From an uncultured Pelagibacteraceae bacterium (lineage in GTDB: Bacteria; Pseudomonadota; Alphaproteobacteria; Pelagibacterales; Pelagibacteraceae): DNA of 64,000 nt. Below the pieces are notes generated by a model, which saw nothing but the letters and a program-made list of their open reading frames with translations, was not told the origin of the DNA and made no database searches. A program made the position numbers and the translations under genes. Shown piece after piece: positions 1 through 10,127 of this stretch. How positions within the stretch are numbered: position 1 is the first letter of the stretch; each line of letters begins with the position of its first letter. Where the stretch lies: NCBI GenBank assembly GCA_902587315.1, contig CACIKW010000003.1:1-64000 (forward strand), read 5' to 3'.

Positions 1-798
1 TATAGAATCTGATTTTTTTGATTGGATTAATAATTTATCAATATCTTTTTTTTTATATTTATAGTGGTCAGGAAATGAAAATTGATTATGTAAATTTAGA
101 TTGTTTTCTTTAAGCAAACTAAAAAAATTTAGTGGATTACCAATTCCGGCAAATGCAATTATTTTTTTATTTTTTAAACTTTCGACCTCCAAAGGCTTAT
201 ATTTTGAGTAGTATATTTTTATATTTTTATTTTGCTTAAATATTTCCTGCTCTATTTCATCATTTTTTTTGCCATTAATTATTACGCAATCAGCTCTATT
301 AATACTTGATAATTTTTCTCTTAATGGACCGGAAGGTATTAACATTCGGTTTCCTAGCCATTCTTTTTGATTAAAACAAATAATTGAAAAATCTTTTGTA
401 ATGGAAAAATCTTGAAATCCATCGTCAAGAATAGCTACATCTTTATTACTATTTATTAGAGATATTATCGCATCATTTCTACTTTTTGAGGCAAATACTT
501 CACCTTTTTTTTTTAGCATAGAAATTTCATCTTCAAGATAGTTATAGTATTTTTTAACAAGACCTGGTTTTTTCCCAAGCGATTTTAAAATATGAAAAAT
601 TTCTAATGCCAAAGGTGTTTTTCCTGTACCACCTAAATATATATTTCCAACACAAATAATAGGTATTTTATATTTTTTGGAAAATTTAATTTTATTTAAC
701 CAAGAAATTAATAAATATATTAGTGATATTGGATAGAGAATAATTGACCAAATAGTAAGTTCAGAACTATTCCAAAATTTTGGTTTATTTATTAACAT
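1..798 (-). CDS. lpxK: Tetraacyldisaccharide 4'-kinase (partial, runs off the left edge)
   Basis: My reverse-strand translation: MLINKPKFWNSS...KIPIICVGNIYLGGTGKTPLALEI...DVAILDDGFQ...FAGIGNPLNFF; LpxK P-loop GNxxxGGTGKTP and DDGFQ motifs; abuts kdtA. Confidence 0.9.
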   Translation of the reverse strand, partial: MLINKPKFWNSSELTIWSIILYPISLIYLLISWLNKIKFSKKYKIPIICVGNIYLGGTGKTPLALEIFHILKSLGKKPGLVKKYYNYLEDEISMLKKKGEVFASKSRNDAIISLINSNKDVAILDDGFQDFSITKDFSIICFNQKEWLGNRMLIPSGPLREKLSSINRADCVIINGKKNDEIEQEIFKQNKNIKIYYSKYKPLEVESLKNKKIIAFAGIGNPLNFFSLLKENNLNLHNQFSFPDHYKYKKKDIDKLLIQSKKSDSI

Positions 799-799
799 T

Positions 800-2050
800 T
801 TATATGTATTTGCAGGTTTCCTTAAAATTATTTGATAATATAATTTTGCCAATTTTAATTAGCTTTCTTCTTGCTCTTTTTGAATTTGATTTGTTTTTTT
901 TTGATTCTTTAATAAAATTTAAAGCCTCACGGACATTATTAATTTTTTTTGATATTTTTATTTTTTTTAATATTTCATAAGATTCAAGGTGATTAGATAT
1001 ATACTTGCCATGAATAACTTTTAATCCCAATCTTGCGGCTTCCATAGGATTATGTCCTTTATAATCTACCAAGGATCCACCTAAAAATGCAATATTACAT
1101 AAATTCAAAAATTTTTTTGTTTCCCCATATGTGTCTACTAGATAAATATCAGTATTACCATTTATATTACTACTTAAACTGTGCAATTGTACATTCAGTC
1201 CAATTTTTTCTAAATTATTTTTTATTTCGAATGATCTGTTTACATGTCTAGGAATAATAATTGTGCTTATATTATTAAATATTTTTTTAGACTCGCTATG
1301 AATTTTAGCGCAGAAAATTTCTTCATTATAATGAGTGCTAACAGCACAAAATAAAATCTTTTTTTGATTTAAAAAATTTTTAGAAAAAATTTTATTATTT
1401 TTATTTATAGAAATTTCTGGTTCACAAAATTTTAAGTTACCCGCCTTCTTAATTTTATATGCACCTAGCTTTTTTAAGTAAATATTTGTCTCATTATTTT
1501 GTGGTAAACATAAATCAAATTTACTTATTATTCTTTTTGAAAAAATTTTTATAGAGTTCCATCTCTCAAATGTTTTTTTTGTAAATCTTGCATTTAATAA
1601 TATTAGCGGAATTTTTTGTTTATTTATTTCCAAAACCATATTTGGCCATATTTCCGATTCAATAAATATAGCTAAATTTGGCTTCCAATAATTTAAGAAT
1701 TTTCTCGATAGTATGTTTGTGTCAATTGGAAAAAATTGATGTATAATTTTATTTAATCTTAACCCTTCTATAACTTTTGAAGAACTTACAGTATTAGAAG
1801 TAATCAATATTTGACTTATATCTTTTCTTTTTTCTAGTTTTTCGATTAAAGGCACTGCTCCAAGTATTTCCCCTACACTTGAGCCATGTATCCAAATCAA
1901 TTTTCCTTTTGACACTCTTTTTTTTCTTATATTGCCTATTTTTTCAAAAAAGCTTTTTAGAGTTTCTTTTTTATTAATTATACGAGGTATTAATATTAAT
2001 GGAGATATTATAAGAACTAGATTAATTATTATTCTGTACAATAATAACAT
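800..2050 (-). CDS. kdtA: 3-deoxy-D-manno-octulosonic acid (Kdo) transferase
   Basis: 416 aa; WIHGSSVGE, FIESEIWPNM, LGGSLVDYKGHNPMEAA motifs typical of WaaA/KdtA; next to lpxK. Confidence 0.92.
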   Translation of the reverse strand: MLLLYRIIINLVLIISPLILIPRIINKKETLKSFFEKIGNIRKKRVSKGKLIWIHGSSVGEILGAVPLIEKLEKRKDISQILITSNTVSSSKVIEGLRLNKIIHQFFPIDTNILSRKFLNYWKPNLAIFIESEIWPNMVLEINKQKIPLILLNARFTKKTFERWNSIKIFSKRIISKFDLCLPQNNETNIYLKKLGAYKIKKAGNLKFCEPEISINKNNKIFSKNFLNQKKILFCAVSTHYNEEIFCAKIHSESKKIFNNISTIIIPRHVNRSFEIKNNLEKIGLNVQLHSLSSNINGNTDIYLVDTYGETKKFLNLCNIAFLGGSLVDYKGHNPMEAARLGLKVIHGKYISNHLESYEILKKIKISKKINNVREALNFIKESKKNKSNSKRARRKLIKIGKIILSNNFKETCKYI

Positions 2051-2052
2051 TA

Positions 2053-3792
2053 TTATTTTATTATTTGTTTGTTATAAAAATTAGCATAAATATTTGAATT
2101 TTTAAGAAGCTCTTCATGATTGCCTTCACCAACTATTTGTCCTTTATCAACAACATAAATTTTCTTTGAATTCATTATAGTTGATAATCGATGTGCTATC
2201 ACTAATGAAGTTCTGTCCTTTGTTAAAATACTTAAAGCTTCTTGTATTTTTTGTTCAGTTTCTGAATCCAATGAAGATGTAGCCTCGTCTAACAATATAA
2301 TTTTGCTTTTTTTTAACATTGCTCTTGCAATTGATAATCTTTGTTTTTCACCACCAGAAAGTCTAATCCCGTTTTCTCCAATTAAAGTCTCATATTTATT
2401 TGGTAATTTTTCAATAAATTCTTCACAAAAAGATAATTTTGCAGCATTAATTATTTCATCCTGAGATGCATTCATGTTTCCATAAGCTATATTGTTTTTA
2501 ATTGTATCATCAAACAAAGTAACATCTTGAGTAACTAATGAAATATTAGATCTTAATGATTTAACAGTGGAATCATAAATCGATATATTATCAATCAAAA
2601 TATCCCCATCAGTTGCTTCATAGAATCTTGGAATTAAATTTAATATAGTTGATTTCCCAGCACCACTATGGCCGACTAAAGAAGTCATTTTGCCTCCTTC
2701 GATTTCTAAATTAACAGTGTTTAAAACTTCTTCTTTAGAATCTTCATAATATTTAAAATTAACGTTTTTAAATATTATTTTTCCGCTATCGACCATTAAT
2801 TTTTTGCTGTCTGGCTTTTCAATTATTTTCGATTTAAAATCAATAATTGGCAAAATTCTTCTTGCGGCAGCAAGGCATGAATTTACTGTCATATTCAAAG
2901 TTGCTAGCGACCTAACAGGCTGATATGCCAGCATCATAGCGGCCAAAAAAGAAAAAAAATTATTTATTTCTAATTTTCCGTCTATAATTAAAGTACCTGA
3001 ATAATAAATTAATCCAGCAATCATAAACCCAGTTAAAACTTCCATTATAGGAGACATTCTATTCAGAACTAAATTAATTTTAATAAGTTTTTCTTTTAAA
3101 TCATTAATAACTTTTTCAGCTCTTGAACTTTCGTATTCTTCTTTTTGAAAAATTTTTATAATTTTGTGATTTTTAAAAATTTCTAGTAAATATGAATTTA
3201 AAATACCAGATTTTTGTTGTGCTTCTACGGCCACTTTGCCAATTCTTTTCCCCAAGGATCGTGCGGCAAACGATGCAAGTGGGACCATCAATATTGCGAA
3301 AACACTCAATCTCCAGTTCTGATAAAACATCACAGAGATTAAACCAATTAATGTAAGGCTGTCTTTAAATAAATTTAAAACACCAGTACTAATTAAGTTT
3401 GTAATCATTCCTATGTCGTAAGTAATATGAGATATAAATTTTCCAGAATGTTTTTTATCAAACACTTCTGTATCAGATCTAACTATAGATTTCATAGCAT
3501 CCAATTGAAGTGTTTTAGTAACTTCTTGACCAACTTTAATTAATATTGACCTTGCAAGATAAAGAGAAATTCCTTTTGTTGAAAAAGCAATAATTATTGC
3601 AAAAGGTATTATCAAAATTAATGAAAGGTCTTTTTCAATAAAAATTTTCTTAATCGCTGGATCTAAAAGCCAGGCTATTGAAGATGTACTACCAGCAACT
3701 AAAACAGAAAAAAAAACTGAAATTAATATTTTAGCTAAATGTTTTTTTGTATAATTTTGGTAAAGTCTTTTTAATATTTCTATATCTTTCAT
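2053..3792 (-). CDS. msbA: ABC transporter ATP-binding/permease, MsbA-like lipid exporter
   Basis: 579 aa fused TMD-NBD; Walker A GHSGAGKST, signature LSGGEKQR, Walker B ILLDEATSSLD; LPS gene context. Confidence 0.85.
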   Translation of the reverse strand: MKDIEILKRLYQNYTKKHLAKILISVFFSVLVAGSTSSIAWLLDPAIKKIFIEKDLSLILIIPFAIIIAFSTKGISLYLARSILIKVGQEVTKTLQLDAMKSIVRSDTEVFDKKHSGKFISHITYDIGMITNLISTGVLNLFKDSLTLIGLISVMFYQNWRLSVFAILMVPLASFAARSLGKRIGKVAVEAQQKSGILNSYLLEIFKNHKIIKIFQKEEYESSRAEKVINDLKEKLIKINLVLNRMSPIMEVLTGFMIAGLIYYSGTLIIDGKLEINNFFSFLAAMMLAYQPVRSLATLNMTVNSCLAAARRILPIIDFKSKIIEKPDSKKLMVDSGKIIFKNVNFKYYEDSKEEVLNTVNLEIEGGKMTSLVGHSGAGKSTILNLIPRFYEATDGDILIDNISIYDSTVKSLRSNISLVTQDVTLFDDTIKNNIAYGNMNASQDEIINAAKLSFCEEFIEKLPNKYETLIGENGIRLSGGEKQRLSIARAMLKKSKIILLDEATSSLDSETEQKIQEALSILTKDRTSLVIAHRLSTIMNSKKIYVVDKGQIVGEGNHEELLKNSNIYANFYNKQIIK

Positions 3793-3798
3793 AAAATT

Positions 3799-4707
3799 TT
3801 AGACCAATCTCTCCAAAAGAATTGTAAAAAAAAGAATTAATCCAAAAAAATTATTTGATTTAAATTTTTTTAAACAACTTGTCTGTTCATAAATTTTCAG
3901 GTTTTTTATTTGAAAAATAAATAAATGAAAAAAAACAAAAGCAAGCAAAACAAAATATATCATACTAAAATTTTTTAATATTCCTAAAATTATTAATGAA
4001 GTTGAAAATATTAAATAACATACAAATAAAAATTTTTTTGGATTATTTTTAAACTTTATAGATGTAGATTTTACTCCAATTATTTCATCATCTTTTATAT
4101 CTTGATACCCATAAATTGTATCGTATCCAAGTGTCCAGAATATGGCGCCAATATAGAAAACTATTGGTATAAAATTAATCTCACCTATTACTGAAGTCCA
4201 ACCTAAAATTAAACCATAATTAAAAGTTATTCCTAGGAAAAGTTGTGGCCAATATGTAAATCTTTTCATAAATGGGTAAATAAAGGCAAATGGCATTGAT
4301 ACCATTGCCAAAATGATAGTCAGGTAATTAAAATTAATTAAAACTATAAAGGCAATTAAACATAATAATATTGCAATAACTAAACTTAATTTTACAGATA
4401 TTTTTTCTGCTGCTATAGGCCTATTTTTAGTTCTTAAAACTTTTTTATCAAAATCTTTGTCAGCTATGTCATTTATAATACATCCCGCAGATCTCATTAA
4501 TACTGATCCTGAAAAAAATAAAAAAGAATAATAAACAAATTGGCTAATTCCATTTTCAAAATTATAGCCTAATGTTAATCCCCACATACATGGCCAGAAA
4601 AGCAACATGAAGCCCACTGGTTTTTCCAATCTAGTGAGTTCTATGAATAAAGATATTTTTTTCATAAGAAATAGCTTGTAATTAACAAAGGCTGGATTCA
4701 TAATCAA
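3799..4707 (-). CDS. ubiA: 4-hydroxybenzoate polyprenyltransferase
   Basis: UbiA motifs SAGCIINDIADKDFDKKVLRTKNRP and GYDTIYGYQDIKDD; true start may be the internal Met at about 4665. Confidence 0.9.
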   Translation of the reverse strand: MIMNPAFVNYKLFLMKKISLFIELTRLEKPVGFMLLFWPCMWGLTLGYNFENGISQFVYYSFLFFSGSVLMRSAGCIINDIADKDFDKKVLRTKNRPIAAEKISVKLSLVIAILLCLIAFIVLINFNYLTIILAMVSMPFAFIYPFMKRFTYWPQLFLGITFNYGLILGWTSVIGEINFIPIVFYIGAIFWTLGYDTIYGYQDIKDDEIIGVKSTSIKFKNNPKKFLFVCYLIFSTSLIILGILKNFSMIYFVLLAFVFFHLFIFQIKNLKIYEQTSCLKKFKSNNFFGLILFFTILLERLV

Positions 4708-4717
4708 ACTGATTCGT

Positions 4718-5122
4718 ATGAATATAGATTACACTGTAACTGCTTTAATGTTTCCAGCAATTCCATTATTGATGAGCGTGTATGCAAATCGCTTTCACAC
4801 ACTTAGTAATCTAATTAGAAAAATACATGATGAATATGTATGGGAAAAGCATATTCCACCTGAATGGGAAAAACAGCTTATAAATTTAAACGGAAGAATA
4901 AAGTGGCTAAAGTTCACCTTGGCTTTTGCTAGCTTTGGATTTTTATTTAATATGTTAACTGTTTTTGCGCTCTATTTGGACATGCTTTTTGTTGCAAGAA
5001 TAATCTTTGGCTCATGTTGTTTGGCAATGATAATTTCAGTTATTTTTTTTATAAGAGATATAAATGTTTCAACAGAAACTTTAAAGTTACATCTTTCAGA
5101 TATGAAAATTAATTTAGACTAG
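4718..5122 (+). CDS. DUF2721-like membrane protein
   Basis: 134 aa, TM-rich; ALMFPAIPLLMSVYANRFHTLSNLIRKIHDEY resembles DUF2721. Confidence 0.6.
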   Translation: MNIDYTVTALMFPAIPLLMSVYANRFHTLSNLIRKIHDEYVWEKHIPPEWEKQLINLNGRIKWLKFTLAFASFGFLFNMLTVFALYLDMLFVARIIFGSCCLAMIISVIFFIRDINVSTETLKLHLSDMKINLD

Positions 5123-6090
5123 GGTACTATAACTGCGGGTCCAATAATTTTTCTTGATTCGATGTCAATATGTGCTTGCTTAATATCGTCTAATTTATAT
5201 TTTTTAAATATTTCTACTTTAACTTTTCCAGAACTTATTTTTTCAAATAAAGTTTTAGATGCCTCATCTAGTTCTTCTCTAGTATGCAAATACTGGCCCA
5301 TTGAAGGTCTTACAAAAAATAATCCCTTTGGTTGTAAAGACTTTGGTACATTAATTGGATCTAACGCTCCAGAAGCATTTCCAAAAGAAATCATCATTCC
5401 TCTTGTTTCTAAACATTTTACTGATTTTTCAAATGTCGATTTTCCAACTCCATCATAAACTACTGGCACACCTTTGCCATTAGTTAACTCCATAACTTTT
5501 TTTGCAAAGTCATCTTTTGAATAGTTTATTACTTCTTCACATCCATTTTGTTTTGCTATACTGATTTTTTCATCACTTCCTACTGTACCAATCACTTTTA
5601 CGCCTAGACTTTTAGCCCACTGACAAAATATTTGACCAACACCTCCTGCGGCAGCATGAAATAAAATAGTTTGACCAGAAGAAACAGGGTATGTTTTATA
5701 CAATAAATAAAATGTTGTTAGGCCTTTGGTCATTAGTGTTGCTGCTAAAGTCAAATCAATTTCGTCTGGTACTTTGACCAAACTATTTGTTTTAAAAATT
5801 CTATGAGTAGAATAAGCACCTAAAGGTACTGAAGCATAAGCAACTTTATCACCCACAGAAAAGTTTGTAACATCTGAACCAACTTCTTTAATAATTCCAG
5901 AAGCTTCCATTCCTAAACCAGAAGGATAAATAAGAGGATACAAACCTGACCGGTGATATGTATCAATATAATTTAGTCCGATAGCCACATGTTCAATTAT
6001 AACTTCATTTTTAACTGGTTTTCTTAAAGTTATATCTTGTAGTTCCAATACTTCTGTACCACCAGCTTTTTTAATTTTTACTGCTTTCAT
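5119..6090 (-). CDS. qor: NADPH:quinone oxidoreductase (zinc-free MDR family)
   Basis: 323 aa; GLNYIDTYHRSGLYP, HAAAGGVGQIFCQWAKSLG, YDGVGKSTFE motifs. Confidence 0.9.
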   Translation of the reverse strand: MKAVKIKKAGGTEVLELQDITLRKPVKNEVIIEHVAIGLNYIDTYHRSGLYPLIYPSGLGMEASGIIKEVGSDVTNFSVGDKVAYASVPLGAYSTHRIFKTNSLVKVPDEIDLTLAATLMTKGLTTFYLLYKTYPVSSGQTILFHAAAGGVGQIFCQWAKSLGVKVIGTVGSDEKISIAKQNGCEEVINYSKDDFAKKVMELTNGKGVPVVYDGVGKSTFEKSVKCLETRGMMISFGNASGALDPINVPKSLQPKGLFFVRPSMGQYLHTREELDEASKTLFEKISSGKVKVEIFKKYKLDDIKQAHIDIESRKIIGPAVIVP

Positions 6091-6926
6091 TATTTTACAA
6101 ATGTACCATTATGATAGTCTTCGTTAGCTTGCAAGATTTCTGATTTAGTATTCATTACAAATGGACCACCTCTAGCAATTTTTTCACCAATAGGTTTGCC
6201 AGATATCAACAAAAACTTAGATTTTATTAAAGCAGACACTTTAAGCTGCTCACCTTTGGCCAAGATGACAAGAGTTGAGTTTTTAACTTTATTATGAGTT
6301 TTAATTCCAATTTTAATTTCACCTTCAATTAAATATATAAATGAACTATGTGTTGATGGTAATTTAAAATTAAATTCTTTGTTTTTCTCTATTTCGACAT
6401 CAAAATAGATGGGTTCAATGTTATGTTTATTAATTGGACCTTCTGTTTTTTCAAATTTTCCTGCAATTACTTTTACTAATTTACTTTTATCCTTATGAAT
6501 TCCTATTTTATTTGAGTCAATATAGTGGTACTCAGGTTTACTCATTTTCTTGCTTGCAGGCATATTTATCCATAATTGAAATCCATGAAGCTTACCCTCT
6601 TTCATTGCTGGCATTTCAGAATGAATAATTCCACTTCCAGTTTTCATCCACTGAACATCACCAGCTGTCATTCTACCTTGCCCACCAGTACTATCTTTGT
6701 GTTCAAAATCTCCAGCCAGCATATAAGTTACAGTTTCAATTCCTCTATGAGGGTGGGATGGAAAGCCAGCAATATAATCATCTTTATTTTCTGAACCAAA
6801 TTCATCTAACATTAAAAATGGATCAAAGTAATTTGGCTCTAAACCAATACTCCTTTTTAATTTTACTCCTGCACCATCGGATGTAGAAATAGGGACTACA
6901 ATTTTACTTGCTTCAATGTTTTTCAT
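6090..6926 (-). CDS. Pirin family protein
   Basis: 278 aa; FPSHPHRGIETVTYML...GDVQWMKTGSGIIHSEMP pirin cupin motif. Confidence 0.93.
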   Translation of the reverse strand: MKNIEASKIVVPISTSDGAGVKLKRSIGLEPNYFDPFLMLDEFGSENKDDYIAGFPSHPHRGIETVTYMLAGDFEHKDSTGGQGRMTAGDVQWMKTGSGIIHSEMPAMKEGKLHGFQLWINMPASKKMSKPEYHYIDSNKIGIHKDKSKLVKVIAGKFEKTEGPINKHNIEPIYFDVEIEKNKEFNFKLPSTHSSFIYLIEGEIKIGIKTHNKVKNSTLVILAKGEQLKVSALIKSKFLLISGKPIGEKIARGGPFVMNTKSEILQANEDYHNGTFVK

Positions 6927-6965
6927 ATAGTGTTATATTTTAATAAATTAAAATATTTTAAGCTT

Positions 6966-7676
6966 ATGGGCAATATCAGATTATTTTCTAGTGAAAGATT
7001 GTCGCTGAATTTAAATTCTAAACTCAATAAATCTCAATCCCATTATATAAATAAAGTTATGAGAATTAAAGTGAACGAAAAATTTTCTCTTTTTAACAGC
7101 CTTGGAGAATGGGAAGCAAAAATAAATCAAATTACAAAAGGGGTGGTTGAGTTTATCATTGTTAAGCATTTAAGATCTCAAGAAAACTCAAAAGAACTTT
7201 GGTTAGCTTTTTCGCCAATAAAATCAAACTATTTTAATTTTATGATACAAAAATCTACCGAACTTGGAACTACAAAATTTATTCCAATAATTACAGATAG
7301 AACTATTGTTAGAAAAATTAATATTAAAAGATTTGAAAAAGTAATTATCGAATCGTGTGAACAGAGCAATAGATTAAAAATACCTATTATTGAAAAACCG
7401 TCATCTTTGGAAAATTTTATCAAAACAAATCAAGACTTGGATGTTATTTTTTGTGATTTAAATGCTGGTAGTAGAACGATTAATAAAAATATATTAAAAA
7501 ATCAAAAACCTTTATGCGTATTAATTGGACCAGAGGGTGACTTTACAGAAAATGAAAGAAAAAAAATACTTGAATTAAATAATGTTCAATCTGTTAAGAT
7601 TAATGAAAATATACTTAGATCAGAAACAGCAGCTATTTCAGCACTTTCAATTATTAATTTTAATCTAAATTTATAA
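6966..7676 (+). CDS. rsmE: 16S rRNA (uracil1498-N3)-methyltransferase
   Basis: IGPEGDFTENE and LRSETAAI SPOUT motifs; RsmE-like start at MGNIRLF (ORF track starts at 6930). Confidence 0.88.
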   Translation: MGNIRLFSSERLSLNLNSKLNKSQSHYINKVMRIKVNEKFSLFNSLGEWEAKINQITKGVVEFIIVKHLRSQENSKELWLAFSPIKSNYFNFMIQKSTELGTTKFIPIITDRTIVRKINIKRFEKVIIESCEQSNRLKIPIIEKPSSLENFIKTNQDLDVIFCDLNAGSRTINKNILKNQKPLCVLIGPEGDFTENERKKILELNNVQSVKINENILRSETAAISALSIINFNLNL

Positions 7677-8255
7677 GTATTTATTTATTTTTTTTAATGA
7701 TTTTTTAATATCATCACGGTGCGAGATAGTTCCAACATATTTACCTTCTTTAAGAAGTATAACTGGCGAACTATGATCTACATTGTATTCACCATCTTCT
7801 AAAAAAATTTTTTGGCTTACAATTCCCCACGACTGAGAAAGCAAAAATATTTTTTCAGGATCGCCGGTTATACCAATAAAATCATTGTCAAAAGAACTTA
7901 AATAATTTTTTATAACTTCCGGAGTATCTCTTTGAGGATCAACACTTATAAAAAATAATTTTACATTTTTGTTTTTATTTTTCAATTTAGATAAAACAAT
8001 ATCCATTTTATTTAATGTCATTGGACAAACATCAGGACAGTGAGTAAATCCGAAAAAAATTGCTGTTAAAGGTCCATCAAAAGATTTCTGAGTTATTGTA
8101 TCATTATTCATATCCTTTAAAGAAAATTTTGATCCTTTGTATGATGCGACATATTCATCTTTTTTTTCTTGTTTAGATATAAAAATTGGCAACATAATAA
8201 ATAAAAAAATAAATAAGCAACCACTTATAATTGTAATTGATGTCTTTAGTTTCAT
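7671..8255 (-). CDS. SCO1/SenC/PrrC family copper chaperone
   Basis: FFGFTHCPDVCPMTL CxxxC motif, distal VDHSS; divergent from a cox gene. Confidence 0.9.
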   Translation of the reverse strand: MKLKTSITIISGCLFIFLFIMLPIFISKQEKKDEYVASYKGSKFSLKDMNNDTITQKSFDGPLTAIFFGFTHCPDVCPMTLNKMDIVLSKLKNKNKNVKLFFISVDPQRDTPEVIKNYLSSFDNDFIGITGDPEKIFLLSQSWGIVSQKIFLEDGEYNVDHSSPVILLKEGKYVGTISHRDDIKKSLKKINKYL

Positions 8256-8291
8256 TATTGATATATTGTTAAATATAACTATATAAAATTT

Positions 8292-8972
8292 ATGAGCGGA
8301 CTAATAAAGAAACTTTTTGGCACATTAACTCAAAAGCCCTGGGAAAAAGAACAGATGGCTATGGATTCATTACATGAAGGAAAAACATTTAATATTTCAT
8401 CACAAAAATCAGCAGTTATAATTATTTTTGGTATTGCAACAGTTCTATTCAGTTTGGTTTTTACTGCGTATCTTTATACAATACCTCCAGAGCAAGACAC
8501 CATGTATTTACTTAAGCCAAATCTTTTATGGATAAATACTACAATTCTTTTTTTTGTGACTTATTTTTTTGGAAAAATTACTAAAGATTTAGAGAAAAAA
8601 GAAACTTTAAAGATTAAAAAAAATTTAATTATTGTAGGAGGCTTAAGTTATTTGTTCTTGTTTGGACAAACAATCTTTTGGTTTCAACTAATGCAAAGTG
8701 GAAATTATGTTTCAACCAACACATATTTTTCATCATTTTATTTTTTTACAGCACTCCATGGATTGCATCTATTAGGAGGTTTATTTTTTTGGGGCAAAGT
8801 TACATCTAGAGTTCTTAAACTTAACAATAGTGAAATTTTAGATGAAGAAAAAAACATATCCGCATTATCTCTTTATTGGACTTATTTATTGATTGTTTGG
8901 ATTGCATTTTTTTTAATGATTTATTTATTTAATGATTCATTTATTGCTTGGTGCAAATCTCTTATTTCGTAA
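8292..8972 (+). CDS. Heme-copper oxidase subunit III family protein (CoxC-like paralogue)
   Basis: 226 aa multi-TM; FFTALHGLHLLGGLFFWGKV and LYWTYLLIVWIAFF subunit III-like motifs. Confidence 0.75.
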   Translation: MSGLIKKLFGTLTQKPWEKEQMAMDSLHEGKTFNISSQKSAVIIIFGIATVLFSLVFTAYLYTIPPEQDTMYLLKPNLLWINTTILFFVTYFFGKITKDLEKKETLKIKKNLIIVGGLSYLFLFGQTIFWFQLMQSGNYVSTNTYFSSFYFFTALHGLHLLGGLFFWGKVTSRVLKLNNSEILDEEKNISALSLYWTYLLIVWIAFFLMIYLFNDSFIAWCKSLIS

Positions 8973-9164
8973 TTATAAAAATAAAACCAAAATACTTCCA
9001 ACGATAGCAATTACAGCTAATAGTATATTTACAGACTTCAAATATCTTTTGGTTTCAGGTTTTACTTGATCCTTAGAAAATGCACCCGCCCCTAAAGATA
9101 TAACAATAAAAAAAATAAATACTAAAACGAGTATTGTAATTAAAATCCCAAATTTGCTAAGCAT
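8973..9164 (-). CDS. Small two-TM protein (possibly HIG1/twin-TM type)
   Basis: 63 aa with two hydrophobic helices; located inside the cox gene cluster. Confidence 0.5.
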   Translation of the reverse strand: MLSKFGILITILVLVFIFFIVISLGAGAFSKDQVKPETKRYLKSVNILLAVIAIVGSILVLFL

Positions 9165-9202
9165 ATTTATGTTGATTATATTAGCTTATTTCAAATTTTT
9201 TT

Positions 9203-9232
9203 ATGACATTTTGTCATAGGTTTTTATATGAT
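9203..9232 (+). promoter_or_regulatory. Candidate coxB promoter overlapped by inverted repeat TATGACA-TTT-TGTCATA (9202..9218)
   Basis: ATGACA (-35-like, 9203..9208), 18 bp, TATGAT (-10-like, 9227..9232); only sizeable gap upstream of coxB. Confidence 0.4.
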
Positions 9233-9252
9233 ATTTCTTCTATATAAAGGCT

Positions 9253-10089
9253 ATGCACGCGGGAATAATATTTTTTTTGGTTATACTTGGTTCAGTTCTT
9301 TTTCATATCTTTACCCCCTGGTATTGGACTGACATAGCTTCGAACTGGGGATCAATGGACGACACTATAACTTTAACATTTTGGATTGGTGGCGGTGTTT
9401 TTGTAGCTGTTTGTCTTTTCATGGTTTACTGTGTTTTTAAGTTTTCTTATAAAGAAGGACGTAAAGCAGAATATAAACCAGAAGATAAGAAGCTAGAAAG
9501 AATATTAACATGGGCAACGACTTTAGGAGTTGCTGCACTTCTAGCTCCTGGATTAATTGTTTGGAACCAGTATGTTAACGTTCCAAAAAATGCACTCGAA
9601 ATTGATGTAATGGCTTGGCAATGGGGATGGCAATATAGATTACCCGGCGAAGATGGAAAATTAGGAACCACAAAAATAGTAAATATTAATGATAACAATC
9701 CTTTTGGAATTAATTTAGAAGATTCAAATGGAAAAGATGACGTAATGATCCAAAGCGATGTAATAAATTTAAAAAATAATCGACCAGTAAAAATTTTATT
9801 AAGATCAGTTGATGTACTTCACAATTGGTATGTTCCACAGTTTAGAGCAAAAATGGATGCTGTGCCAGGAGTTGTAACTTATTATTGGTTTGAACCCAAC
9901 AAAGTTGGTAAATATGAAGTATTGTGTGCAGAATATTGTGGAGTTGGACATTATGCTATGAGAGGTGGAGTAATAGTACAATCTGAACAAGATTATGAAA
10001 ATTGGCTACAAGGGCAGCAAACGTTTTCAGAATTAATTGTAAAACAAAAAAAAATAGAATTAAACGAAACAAAACTGGTAAAAAAGTAA
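9253..10089 (+). CDS. coxB: Cytochrome c oxidase subunit II
   Basis: CuA motif CAEYCGVGHYAM; DVLHNWYVPQFRAKMDAVPG. Confidence 0.97.
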   Translation: MHAGIIFFLVILGSVLFHIFTPWYWTDIASNWGSMDDTITLTFWIGGGVFVAVCLFMVYCVFKFSYKEGRKAEYKPEDKKLERILTWATTLGVAALLAPGLIVWNQYVNVPKNALEIDVMAWQWGWQYRLPGEDGKLGTTKIVNINDNNPFGINLEDSNGKDDVMIQSDVINLKNNRPVKILLRSVDVLHNWYVPQFRAKMDAVPGVVTYYWFEPNKVGKYEVLCAEYCGVGHYAMRGGVIVQSEQDYENWLQGQQTFSELIVKQKKIELNETKLVKK

Positions 10090-10127
10090 TTTAAATGAAC
10101 AAAAAAATATATATAAAGTAAGATTTT

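Noticed and set aside
5162-5458. 98-aa plus-strand ORF; similar antisense ORFs at 780, 6434, 6576, 9447, 11879, 57239, 61316, 61529, 61895
   Set aside because: All are antisense to, or in alternate frames of, well-supported genes.
8262-8285. Weak inverted repeat GTTA-AATA-TAAC between sco and the subunit III-like gene
   Set aside because: Only 4-bp arms; expected by chance.
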